Shown in pieces: positions 12,401-23,099 of a stretch of DNA of 64,000 bases. The notes under the pieces were generated by a model, which had not been told where the DNA came from, searched no databases, and saw nothing but the letters and a program-made list of their open reading frames with translations. Source of the stretch: Chinchilla lanigera (taxonomy: Eukaryota; Chordata; Mammalia; Rodentia; Chinchillidae); contig NW_004955438.1 of NCBI RefSeq assembly GCF_000276665.1, positions 13,252,733 through 13,316,732 of the forward strand. The letters are read 5' to 3'. Position numbers and translations under genes: made by a program. The first letter of the stretch is position 1. Every line of letters starts with the position of its first letter.

Positions 12401-14564
12401 ACATATATACACATACATTTTTCTCAACCTTCTTTCTTTTTCCTCTCCCCTCCTTTATCCCAGTTGCTCCTTCCTGTTTGAGCAGTTTCTTTCCCCTTCA
12501 CAATATCTATTGTACCCTTCAGATTTTATTTACTTTCAGGTTCTTATAGCAGTGAGGCAATACGATGTTTACACATGTGAGTCTGATTTATTTCACTTAT
12601 GAGTATGGTCTCTAGTTGCATCCATTTACCTATAAAAGCCTCTAGTTTATCTTTCTTTATAGCTGAGTAATACTCCATTGTATAACAATACCACATCTTT
12701 TTTATCCATTCCTCAGCTGATGGACATTTGGGTTGTTTCCAAGATTTAGCTATTAGAAATTGTGCTGCTATAAACACAGGTGCACCTATATTGCTGTGGT
12801 ATGATGTTTTCAGTTCTGGAGATTTGGAAAAATACCCAGGAGAGGAGTAGCTGGGTTGAATGGAACCTCTAATCCTAATTTACTGAGGAATCTCCAGACT
12901 GATTTCCGCAGTGGTTACACCAGTCTACACTCCCACCAATACTGGAGAAGAGCTCCCTTTTCCTCACAGCTCCTCCAGCATTGGTTATTGATTTCATGAT
13001 GATAACCATTCTTTCTAGGGTGAGATGGAATCTCAGTCTTGTTTTAATTTGCATTTCTTGAATGACTAATGATGTTGAACATTTTCTCATGTATTTATTT
13101 GCCATTTGTATTTCTTTATCAGAGAGATGTGTATTCATCTCACATGCTCATTTTTGTATTGGATCTTTGAATTTGGGTGCCTGATTTTTAAAAATTCTTT
13201 TTATGTGCTAGACAGGAGTTCTTTGTCTGAGGACAGTTGGCTAAAATTTTTTCCCAATTCATGGGTTTTCTTTTCATCCTGTTGGGAGATTTCTTTTGAT
13301 GTGCAAAAACTGTTCATAAGATGAGATCCCATTTGTTGACTCTTTGAAGTATTTCCTGTGCAGTTTCGTTTTTGTTCATGAACTCTCTGCCTACCTCTAT
13401 GTCTTTAAGACTTCCACCTCCTTTCTCTTCCAGTAGACCTAGTGCTTCTGTTTCAGTATTTAGATCTTTAAGCCATTTTGACTTTATTTTGGTGCACGGT
13501 GATAGGCATGATCTAGTTTTAGTCTTTGCCATGTGGAAGCCAGTTTTTCCAGCAACATTTATTTAAAAAGCTATCTTTCTTCCAGTGAACATGTTTGGCC
13601 CCTCTGTCAAAGATAAGGTGGTTGAGTATCTTTGTGGTTGTGTCTGCATCACCTAGTCTGTTTCACTGATCTTTAGGTCTGTGTTTTTGCCAATACCATG
13701 CTGATTTTATCACAGTAGCTTTGTAGTATAATTTTAAATCAGGGATTGTGATACCTCCTGTCTTGCCTTTGTTGCACAGGACCTACGCTTTTCTTTGTTG
13801 GTAAGTTTTTAAATTACATTTTCAATTTTGTTGGCTGATATTGGGTTATTCAGGATTTTTATACCTTCTTGATTCAGCTTTGGTAATTCATATGTATCTA
13901 GGAATGTGTTCATTTCTTCTGTGTTTTCCATCCTATGAGAGTAAAGATTTTTGAAGTTGGTATTTATGATCTTCTGAATTTCTACAAGATCTGTAGTCAT
14001 TTCACACTTTTCATTCCTTATTGCATGGATTTGAGTTTTTCTTTCCTTTTTTTGATAAGGTTGGCTAGGGGTTTATCAATTTTATTTATTTTTTCAAAGA
14101 ACCAACTCTTTGATTCATTAACTCTGCATTGTTTTCTGAGTTTCAACTGCATTGATTTTTGCTCTGACCTTTATAATTTCCTCTCTTCTTCAGGCTTTGG
14201 GCTTGACTTGCTCTTTTTCTAGAAGTTTGAGGTGCAGCATAAGGTTGTTTATTTGTGTTCATTTGTTTTCCTGATGTGGGAATCCACTGCTATAAACTTC
14301 CCTCTGAGCACTGCTTTGTTTCCCCCAGGTTCTGATAGTTTGTATTTGCATTTTCATTTGACTGTAAATATTGTTTAATTTCTTCTGTGACCCATTGGCT
14401 GTTCAGGAGGATGTTATTTAATTTCCATGTGTTTATGTAATTTGTGCAATTTCTTTTATCATTAATTTCCAGTTTCATTGCACTATGGTCCAATAATAAG
14501 TATGGGACAATTTCCTTTGCATTTACTTAAGCATGTTCTAAGTGCTAGTATGTGGTCTATTTTA

Positions 14565-15019
14565 TTTTATTTTATTTTTAAAATTTATTTTAAAAATAAA
14601 AGAAGGAAAACATATTAACAAACACATACATTTACAAAATAGCATAAGAACAATATAAACAATACTGAATTACAGACAAAGTGGCAGGAAATTAACAATG
14701 GTTGTTGTATTACATACTGATATCTTCAAAGTAGTTTCTCAGGAAAACAGACATGCAAAATTGATCAAATAATTAATCATTAACTGTTCCTTTCAGTAAA
14801 GAGATAGAAGTCATAGTACAATTATGTTAGCTATCCTGTATACACATACACACATAATTTCCCCTTCTTTCTTTTTTCTTTTCCAACATCCCAGTTGCTC
14901 TTTACTTTTGAGCAGTTTCCTTTCCTTTCACAATGTCTATCATACCTCCTAATTTTTATTCACTCTTTCAGGTTCTTACACTAGTGAGATAATATGTAGC
15001 TTACACATGGAGGTCTGGT
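14565..15019 (-). mobile_element. Nested 5'-truncated L1 (3' UTR only) with 16-bp TSD
   Basis: About 455 bp align with the 3' UTR of the host L1 (compare 12212-12590), in the same orientation. A TTTTATTTTA tract (its poly(A) tail) lies at the low-coordinate end. TATGTGGTCTATTTTA flanks it at 14549-14564 and 15020-15035. The L1 ORF2 sequence is continuous once the insert and one TSD copy are ignored. Confidence 0.88.
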
Positions 15020-15220
15020 TATGTGGTCTATTTTAGATAATGTCCCATGCACAGCTGAGAAGAAGATGTATTCTAATGTTGGGTGGAATATTCACTCTTT
15101 CGGATTCTTACACTAGTGAGATAATACCTAGCTTACACCTGGAGGTCTGGTTATGTGGTCTATTTTAGATAATGTCCCATGCACAGCTGAGAAGAAGATG
15201 TATTCTAATGTTGTTCAGTG
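14957..15220. repeat. 132-bp tandem duplication across the nested-L1 junction
   Basis: Copies at 14957-15088 and 15089-15220 keep a constant offset of 132 bp. Each includes the 5' end of the nested insert, the TSD and the adjoining ORF2 sequence. About five mismatches lie in the first 55 bp. The following stretch of about 75 bp is identical. Confidence 0.9.
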
Positions 15221-15332
15221 GAACACTCTGTAAAGGTCTACGAAGTCCATCTGTTCACATGTTTGGATTAGTTCTGTTATTTCTTTACTGATTTTTTGTC
15301 TAGTTGATCTACCTCGTTGTGATGATGGGTTG

Positions 15333-15764
15333 TTAAAATTCCATTACAATTGTGTCAGTATTTATTTGATTTTTCACATCCGTTAAAATTTGCCTTATAT
15401 AGTTGGGTGATCCTACATTTGGTGCATATATATTTGTGGCTGTTATCTCTTCCTCTTGCAGTTTCCTCCTAACAAGAACATAGTGGCCTTCTTTATCTCT
15501 TATGATCATTCTTGGTTTGAAGTTCACATTGTCTGCAAACAGAATAGTTACTCCTGCTTTTTTCTGGGTTCCTGTTACATGGAGTATTGTTTTCCATCCT
15601 TTGACTTTCAGTTTATGAGTTTCCTTTTGAGTTAAATGTGTTTCTTGTATAGAGCATACTGTTGGATTTTGTTTCTTGATCCATTCTGTCAGTTTGTTGA
15701 TTGGTGAATTGAGGCCATTTACATTAATGGTTATTAATGATATGTGTTCACTTATCTTTGTCAT
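15333..15764 (-). pseudogene. L1 ORF2 endonuclease remnant
   Basis: A 143-codon frame starts two bases below the ORF1 stop and matches the apurinic endonuclease-like domain of L1 ORF2: VNGLNS (Asn), SIQETH (catalytic Glu), KKAGVTIL and NIYAPN (Tyr). It stops where the GDFN metal-binding motif is expected, because a small deletion gives VMEF and a stop; downstream frames resume out of phase. In intact elements this domain nicks target DNA and the downstream domain reverse-transcribes. Confidence 0.88.
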
Positions 15765-15765
15765 G

Positions 15766-16750
15766 TTATTTTCCCAATAACATGGTTCTGTGCTTTCCCC
15801 CTCTGTTTAACTGCTTACCTTGCTTCGCAGTTCTATTGTTGGTCTTGAAATTGTGGTCATTTTTATCTCTTTGTAGACTATCTTTCAGTACTCTTTGTAG
15901 GATTGGTTTGGTGATCATAAATTTCTTCAGTTGATCTTTGTCATGGAGGTATCTTATTTCTCCATCAATTTTGAAAGATAGCTTTGCAGGATACAGTAAT
16001 CTGGGCTGGAAGTTATTTTCTTTCAGGACCTGAAATACTTCACTCCAAGCTCTTCTTGACTTAATGGTTTGTGTTGAGAAGTCTGCCATGATTCTGATGA
16101 GTTTTCTTTTACAGGTGATCTGTTTCTTTTCTCTAATAGCTTTTAATATTCTGTTCTTTTGCTGAATGTCTGCAATTTTGATTATTATGTGTCTGGGTGT
16201 AGATTTATTTTGGTTATGGCTAATAGGAGTTCTATATGCCTCACTTATGTGTATGCCAGGTTCCTCTCCCCTGCTTGGGAAATTTTCTGCTATTACTTTT
16301 GCAAATAGTCTTTTTATGTCATTCATGTTGCCTCCTGCTCTTCTGTGGACACCTATGAGCCTTATTTTGTTTTCCTTTCCTCATCTTGCAGCTGCAAGAA
16401 TTGTTGTTTGCTGTTCCCTTGTTACTTTTAAGAGATCTTTCCTTTCATGATCACTAGCTGTAATGCTGTCTTCAAAGTCTGAAAGTCTATCTTCCATTTC
16501 ATTCAAGCGATTTTGCCAGCTTTCAATGGAATTTTTAATTTCCTGAATATCTCTTTGAATCTGTTTCATGCATTCTAAATCATTCCTATACTGTTCATTC
16601 AAAGTTTCCATCACTTTTCAGTGCTCCTCTATTTTTTTTAATCTATGTCTTCTTTTGATATGTTGAGTAATTCTTGCATTATGGTTGTCATTTCCTTTTT
16701 TACTTGAGCAATTATTTCTGATATAACTTCCTCTATAGCCTTCATTCTCA
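15766..16750 (-). pseudogene. L1 ORF1 remnant (RNA-binding protein)
   Basis: A coiled-coil segment (16614-16381, with SIESWQNRLNEMEDRLSDFE) is followed by the RNA-binding and C-terminal domains (16326-15766, with AYRTP, RHIIIKIADIQQK and ADFSTQT). ORF1 proteins form trimers that coat L1 RNA. A frameshift close to 16381-16390 separates the two halves. The N-terminus above 16614 is also out of frame, and an ID SINE follows at 16811. It is non-functional. Confidence 0.85.
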
Positions 16751-16810
16751 TCTTAACAGTCTTTGACAGTTAATCAGTCCATGCTCGAAACATTGTTTTC
16801 ACTTGGCTTT

Positions 16811-16889
16811 TTTTTTTGTACTGGGAATCGAACTCAGGACTTTGTGCTTGCCATGCAGATGCCATGTTGCTGAGCTGTATCCCTGGTCC
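16811..16889 (-). repeat. ID SINE with 12-bp TSD, inside L1 ORF1
   Basis: Reverse ID: gtactgggaatcgaactcag, then ctgagctgtatccctggtcc. TCACTTGGCTTT flanks it at 16799-16810 and 16890-16901. Confidence 0.9.
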
Positions 16890-17529
16890 TCACTTGGCTT
16901 TAAGATAACATACTTGCCTGTTTTCTTCCCAGTGTTTTTTCCTCGGTTTCTTTTGCTGGCTCCTCTTTCTCTCTTTATTCACTTAATTTTGCTACAACCC
17001 AGAGTTTGGACTTGTCCTTTTTTTCTTCTCTCCCTATGCTTACTGTTGGTATTCTCATCCATTTTAATGATTTTAATTTAAACATTATTTAGACACAGTA
17101 CCAGCAAAGTCCAGATTTAATTATCTAGACCAAATTTCTCTCTCAAATTCCAGACTCATATATCTACATAATGTCTGTGCTTGTTTGCCTAACAGATAGT
17201 TCCAACTCAACCTTTCCTGCTCCACTGCTTTACCCACCCTGACCTGTTGTCCATAACAGCTGCAGGCAACTGTATCCTCTTAGCCTTTCTGGCAAAAAAA
17301 AAAAAAAAACCTAAACCCTTAGAGATACCACTGATTCCTCTAATCCTCTTATACCCCACATCTAATTTATTAAAAAAATTCTATTAGGTGCAATGTGAAC
17401 ACATACCTAAAATCCAACCACTTCTCACAACCTACTCTCCTGTGGTCTAAGCCAGAATCATAACTGCAATAGCTTCCTAACTGAATGACACATTTGCAGA
17501 CCTGTCCTGCTATAAGACTACCACACTTA

Positions 17530-18105
17530 GCAACTGGGATAATCCTCCCAAAATGAGTCTGATCATGTCACTCTTCTATCAGAACTTGCTGATGGCTCCT
17601 CATTTTGTGCAGAGAAGCCACTGTCCTTTCAATGGTCTTCAATGTACTGTATGGCCTACACAGTCTTTCCATCTGATCCCCTCCATGTCTTTATTTCCTA
17701 TCATTTTAACCCTCACTCATTCCACAGACCCACACTGGCCTCATTATCCCACATACCCACACAAAACCCCACCTGAGACCCTCTTCCCAGAAATCTCTTA
17801 CTTAAGATTTCTACAAGGCTTACCCTCTCCCTTCCATCATGTCTCTACTCAAATGTCACCTTCTAGATGAAGCACTCCTGACCCCTTGATTTCAAAGTAT
17901 AACCTATTCTTACCCTGATATTTCCTATCTCTCTTCCCTGCCATATTTGCCATCTTGCAGCTAATTACAATATAACATACTACATATATTTTACTTTTTT
18001 ACCTGTTATTGTCTATTTTGCTCAATATTAGGTCCCAACAGCTAGGCAGAACAGTGCTTTGATAATAATAGATATTCAGTCAATATGTACGGAATGAGTG
18101 GTGGA
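17530..18105 (+). repeat. L2 LINE 3' end
   Basis: The 3' phrases of L2 appear in order: 'ctactcaaatgtcacctt', 'cactcctgacccc', 'agcta ggcagaacagtgc', and a tail of attcagtcaatatg with ggaatgagtg. The 105-codon open frame inside it (17553-17870) is not a gene. Confidence 0.75.
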
Positions 18106-18135
18106 AACTGCAAAATGATCATAATTGAGAATGAC

Positions 18136-18237
18136 GGGGCTGGGGATTTAGCTCAGCGGCAAAAGCGCCTGCCTGGCAAGCGCAAGGTCGTGAGTTTGGT
18201 TCCCGGTACCGGAGAAAAACCAAAAAAAAAAAAAAAA
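18136..18237 (+). repeat. ID SINE, well preserved, with TSD
   Basis: It starts ggggctggggatttagctca, keeps A-box tagctcagcgg and a B-box-like gagtttggttccc, and ends in an A-tail. GAGAATGAC (18127-18135) and GAGAATGTC (18238-18246) flank it. It is one of the two best-preserved IDs here. Confidence 0.92.
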
Positions 18238-18434
18238 GAGAATGTCAACAGTAAGGGACAGATTCAATTATTTTGTTCTTATTCAGAAAATATGAATATT
18301 TATTAATCACACTTAGTCAATCTTTTTATTCCAAGGTATCTTTTGCTAAACAAGAGGCATTTTAGTGTAGTAGAAAGAATACATATTTTAATTCTGCTTA
18401 CAGTAATCTGAAACTAATAGTTCTACAGTTTTTA

Positions 18435-18610
18435 AATGTTAACAAGTACTTTGATGGGCATTAATTCATTATATTACCATGACAATCCTATAAATTAGAT
18501 ATGATAATTATCATTTTATAGATGAAAAAATTAAACTCAGAAAAGTTAATGATTAAGTGACTTGTCCAATATTACATTGCTAAGAATTGAACAGAACAAT
18601 ATACCATGAC
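18435..18610 (+). repeat. MIR SINE
   Basis: MIR core and 3' phrases are in order: 'atgacaatcctataaatt', 'attatcattttatagatg', 'gtgacttgtccaat' and 'attgaacagaac'. Confidence 0.75.
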
Positions 18611-18841
18611 TTCAATATACGTATTTTCTCTACTACAACTAAAATGCCTCATATATTCAAAGAATTCATCAGTAAATTGCAGTACTGAATTTATCACAGG
18701 TCAGACTTTTTCCACTTCTGGAAAGAGAAAATATCTATAAATCTATAGGCCTTTTCTTATTAAATACAGATAATATGGCAGTAGGTTATAATTAACTTAG
18801 CTACTGGTTTTTTAATGTCAGGGATGTAATTTTTCTTGACT

Positions 18842-18853
18842 AAAACTTGTGCT

Positions 18854-18884
<31 letters not shown>

Positions 18885-18895
18885 CTTGTGCTAGT
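18842..18895 (+). repeat. Poly(A)-only insertion between direct repeats
   Basis: The direct repeat AAAACTTGTGCTAGT occurs at 18842-18856 and 18881-18895. Nothing lies between the copies but 24 A. This fits a retrotransposition event so truncated that only its tail was copied. Confidence 0.85.
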
Positions 18896-19185
18896 GATCG
18901 GTTATGGAATTTTCAAATATTCACTGTTAAATTATGAAAACACAGATTGTAAAAACCACATTTAAGTATAGAATAATAACACATGAATGTGTCTTTTTTA
19001 CATTATTTCATTGTAAAACACAATTCTACTAAATTTATTCTTACTTTAGCCTCTGCTGTTTTTAAACGGCTTTTTAAAGTCTGTAGTGTTAGAATCAAAT
19101 ATCCAATACTGAGAAGATAATCTGCTTAACAGCAAAAGTTCAACACATTTGCTAAACTGCACTATTTAAAAAAAAACAAAAAACT

Positions 19186-19329
19186 GCCAGGTGTGGTGGT
19201 GCATGCTTGTAATATCAGCACTTGGGAGGCTGAGGCAGGAGGATCACTGTGAGTCCAAGGCCAGCTGGGCTAGAAAGTGAGTTCATGGGCAGCCTAAACT
19301 GCATAGTGAGATCCTGTCTCAAAAAAGAC

Positions 19330-19360
<31 letters not shown>

Positions 19361-19366
19361 CAAAAC
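19186..19366 (+). repeat. B1 SINE with (AAAAC)n tail
   Basis: It starts gccaggtgtggtggtgcatg, contains the duplicated block, then gagatcctgtctcaaaaa, and ends in a CAAAA microsatellite tail. Confidence 0.9.
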
Positions 19367-19659
19367 AGAACACCTATAGAAGGCATATCCTAGTCTACAC
19401 AGATCTAGAAAAGTCTTCTTTTAGTCTAAGAATATCAAAGGATTTATCAAATTTTGTGGTTCAGAACAGCATATGCCAGTAAAAGCCTCAAATTGTATAG
19501 TGTTATTTAAAAGACATTTATAGTTTCTAACATAAACTTTATAATCCAGATTAGTAAAATATTATCTACAAATAACTATATGAATATCTGATGAATACCT
19601 CTAGAATACAGGCTCAAAAGGGTAAGGAATTAATTTTCATCATCATACTTTCAAAGCAG

Positions 19660-19732
19660 CAGTGGTGAGCCTATGGCACCCATGCCACAGCAAGCTGTTT
19701 GCTATCACTGGAAGCTCTAAAAGGTTCGCCAT
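19660..19732. mobile_element. Short hAT-type DNA element (MITE-like)
   Basis: The terminal inverted repeats are CAGTGGTGAGCC on the left and GGTTCGCCATCATTG on the right, around a 'tatggcaccc atgccac' core. The right flank ctctagag has the form of a hAT target site. The left flank caaagcag matches only in part. The family name is not certain. Confidence 0.5.
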
Positions 19733-20839
19733 CATTGCTCTAGAGTCGAGTATAATACTGGGCATACAGAAGGTAGTTAATATGTATCTTGTGAATTATC
19801 AAATTAATGAATACACAGAGACAATTATTACATCATGAGCAGAAACAGCAAACATACATAAAAAGTAAATTCCTGAAGATAAAATATAAATACATTTCCC
19901 AGATCAAATGAACCCAGAATTTATACTGAAATTGATACATTCAAAGAGAAGCAGACTTGGGTAGTTGGTTAGTTCAGTTTTGGGAAAGATGAGTTTGAGG
20001 ATCCTGTGAGGGGTCAGTGGATATACTACAGGAATATTTGGAGCTTCACCCCAGCAGAGAAATCAGGATTGGCCATATACATATTTGGGAATTAGCAGCA
20101 TTTAAAGAGAGGGAGTATACAAGACTACTTAGGAATGAAGTGTGAGGAAGCTTTGGGTAGAGGAGGAACAGCCTGCCAAAGAGTGAGGGAGAGAAATCTG
20201 GGGCTTGTCAAGTCACGGAGCCAAGTTGAAAGGCAATCTACTTCAACATCAGTAGGCAGTCAAGCAAGATGAGGAATAAAAACTAAAATTGAGGTCAATA
20301 GCAATGTTAGGCACAGCAGTCAATTGGTAAGGGGATATGAGCCAAACTGGAATAGATTAAGGAGGGAGTGACATGTGTGCTAGTAGAGATCGTGTAGAAA
20401 TATTGACACAGGAGAACCACAAGACAACAGAAGGGACTGTGAGATCCTGAGATGTTTTTCTGTCTCTATCAGTTAGTCCATTCATCTATCCACATCTCCA
20501 TTTAAAATTTTAAGATAGGGAAGACCAGGCATACTAAAATGGTGAAAGAAAGGACAGTTAAAAAAGAGAGAAGGCACTTCTCTGCTTCAGCTTGAACCTC
20601 AATATTTTATTTTTGCACCCAAACAACTAAGTGCTTTAAGACTATGATATCTGATTGGAACCACCATTGTTCCCTTGAGGATGGCTCTTGACAAGACCAG
20701 CAGAAAACACAGAGCCTTCCCCTGTGAAGAGACCTGGCTGCTTTAGTCATAACATTTCTGAGTACTTTGCATGACTATATTAAGATGTAATAACTCTGAT
20801 CAGCACTGTTTTATGTTTCTTTAGTTTTGGGTTTGCTTG

Positions 20840-21225
20840 GTTTATATCTTGATGTGCCCCTACATAGCCACATAGTGATTCATATCTAAATGTCCCACCC
20901 ATGCAATCACAGCAGGAACCTCTGGAAAGTGACTGGATTATAGAGGCATCACAGTGGACTTGCTGTTAGGAGGTGGGGCTTGATTGGAAGAGGTGGGTCA
21001 TGAGGGCATGATTCAGAAGGTTGTATCTCCACTCCTGGCTCCTCCCTTGACTCTGCTTCCTGTGTGCCATGCCATGAGCAGCAATCCCTGCCATCCACCT
21101 CTGCTGTACCATCCTGACCAGCCAACTATGGGCTGAAATGTGAGCCAAAATAAATCTCTTCTCCTTTTAGTTGTGGGTGTTGGGTACTGTGTCCCAGAAA
21201 TGAGAACTATGACCATGATAAGAGT
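20840..21225 (+). repeat. LTR fragment, MaLR-like
   Basis: MaLR-type phrases: 'aggaggtggggcttgat', 'gaggtgggtcatgag' and 'gtgagccaaaataaatct' with a poly(A) signal. The edges are approximate and no TSD was found. Confidence 0.65.
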
Positions 21226-22371
21226 GCTACCATTTTGGTTTTCTCCAGGGCCAAGGTCTGTTTTTCTCTATCATTGAATAATCAGCCTATATATGTTCTT
21301 TAAGTGATTCTTTTATTGTTGTATTACTAGCCTAACATCCAGCACATAGAAGGCCTTCAACAAACAATACAGGGAATGAGCAAATGAATGAATGGTTCCA
21401 CAGAAAGAGAAAAATATGACCACCGATTCTCTCTGTGTGAGCTCTATACTGTACATGCCAGGGAATCTGGCAATCTTTTTAAGCCTGTGTACTCCTCAGA
21501 TGTTTTTTAAAATATACTAATATAGCAGAAACTAACTGTAATGTCCTTACAAAAATATGAAAAAATCATCACATCACCACAATCATGTTTCTGTGGCACA
21601 GACTGAGCCTGTCAAGTCACAGACTGCTCTGCAAGGAGATCTGTTTGGGCTGGTTTACTTTCAAAACCCAGAGCCGACAGCATCTACTGATGTTGGGCCC
21701 TGGTTTCTCAGACAGGAATCCTCTGCACTGTGAGGGGCATCACTGTGCTCAGAGCGAGGTGGAAGAAGGAGATCATGGAAGTTGTCCAGTTCTGTGTGTC
21801 ATTTTTCACTTTCCTTGCTATTCTCCATCTGCTATCCTCATCCTCAGCTGTGCCCTTTGTCCCCGAACTCAGAGCCAAGAAGGCACAGCTTCCCAAGGGA
21901 ATACAGAGGGGGCAGAGATGGCATCTGCACACTACCTCTTTCTCATGTAGACTTCCAACCAATCCTCTGGCCCTGAACTCCCTGTACTTGTATTTTAGGT
22001 AGTATCTGGTGCCCAGTTCCTGAACCTTTTTGGGGAGTCAGAAGTTGAAATGGTTTGTAGCTTTCTCACCTTACTGGTTTAGGATTCAGCTGTTTTAGAG
22101 ATGTCAAATAGCTCACCACAATGCTCTCTGCTGCCCATCTACCAAAATGTGGTTGTTATACTCTTCTTTCCCTTTTCAGTGTATGCCTATTTTACCTTTT
22201 TATTTTTACGTTTGTGGAGTTTAGTGAGGGAGCAAAAGTAAACATGTAAATCTGTTACATTTTACTGAAGTCATCACTAAATTTTTTACAAAAGAGTAAA
22301 ATTTTTAAAAACCAATCTTGGAATTGAATTCCTTAAAATTCACCTAATGACTTTTATAACTATAATTTTCT

Positions 22372-22452
22372 TTTCTTTTTTTGGGGACTAAGAAACTCAG
22401 GACCTTGTGCTTGCGAGGCAGGCACTGTGCCACTGAGCTATATCCTCGGCCC
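22372..22452 (-). repeat. ID SINE with 12-bp TSD
   Basis: Reverse ID: gaaactcaggaccttgtgct, then cactgagctatatcctcggc. CTATAATTTTCT flanks it at 22360-22371 and 22453-22464. Confidence 0.9.
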
Positions 22453-23099
22453 CTATAATTTTCTATCAAAGATAATCAATTTATTATTATAATGCCAGCT
22501 TCACAATGGTGGAGATCATTTCTATTTTATGTATATTGTACTATATAATACAGTACAGGTAGGTGATCAATAAATATTTACTGAATAAATATAGACACAA
22601 TAAAAATTAGGTTCTTTAATTTTTATAATTTTACTACTAATTCCATTCACTTAGGATTGCTTTGGCAATATTCCCAAAGGCAACCAGAAGTACACTATAC
22701 AGACTGATTGTCCCTTACCCAAAATGCTCAGGACCAGAAGTATTTAAGATTTCACTTTTTTCAGGTTTTGGAATATTTACACATGATGCAGTATCTTGAG
22801 GATGAGACCCAAGTCTAAACAGGCAATTCACTTACATTTTATACACACCGTATACACATGGCCTGAATGTAACCTTATACAGTGTTTCAAATAACTGTGC
22901 ACATGATACCTAAATTTGTGTACAATGAAGCATCAGAAAGCAAAGCTGTCACTCAGCATTCACATGGACAATCTGTGGCTGTCTGGCATCACATCATTCC
23001 TACTAAAAATGTATATGCAACTGATAGACAATAATTTTCTTATACTTACTCACATATAATGTTTAACATTAAAAATATGACTCGACATCACTGCTGTGA

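Larger units (their letters stand above)
11701..17050 (-). mobile_element. Rearranged L1 retrotransposon with ORF1, ORF2 and 3' UTR remnants
   Basis: This is a minus-strand L1 with its poly(A) end at 11701-11709 (Ts on the plus strand). From high to low coordinate it shows an ORF1 coiled coil and C-terminal domain, the ORF2 endonuclease start, a nested L1, the ORF2 linker (13809-14500), and the ORF2 3' end (12540-13760). Most of the reverse-transcriptase region between them is missing; the sequence jumps near 13760-13808. A long 3' UTR with repeated units (11774-12400) follows. It is younger and better preserved than the L1M fragments but is dead. The 5' edge is uncertain; attctcatcc at 17051-17060 resembles atcctcatct at 11691-11700 and may be a worn TSD. 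Confidence 0.8.

Noticed and set aside
16811..16889. tRNA gene, from the A-box and B-box-like motifs in this and the other ID copies
   Set aside because: These are ID SINEs: tRNA-like promoters without a foldable anticodon arm, with A-tails and TSDs.
17553..17870. 105-codon plus-strand frame
   Set aside because: It lies inside an L2 3' end, which is non-coding.
21585..22002. Several overlapping frames on both strands (up to 121 codons)
   Set aside because: Different frames and strands overlap, no domain is recognisable, and there is no splice or promoter context. GC is slightly higher here, which lengthens chance frames.
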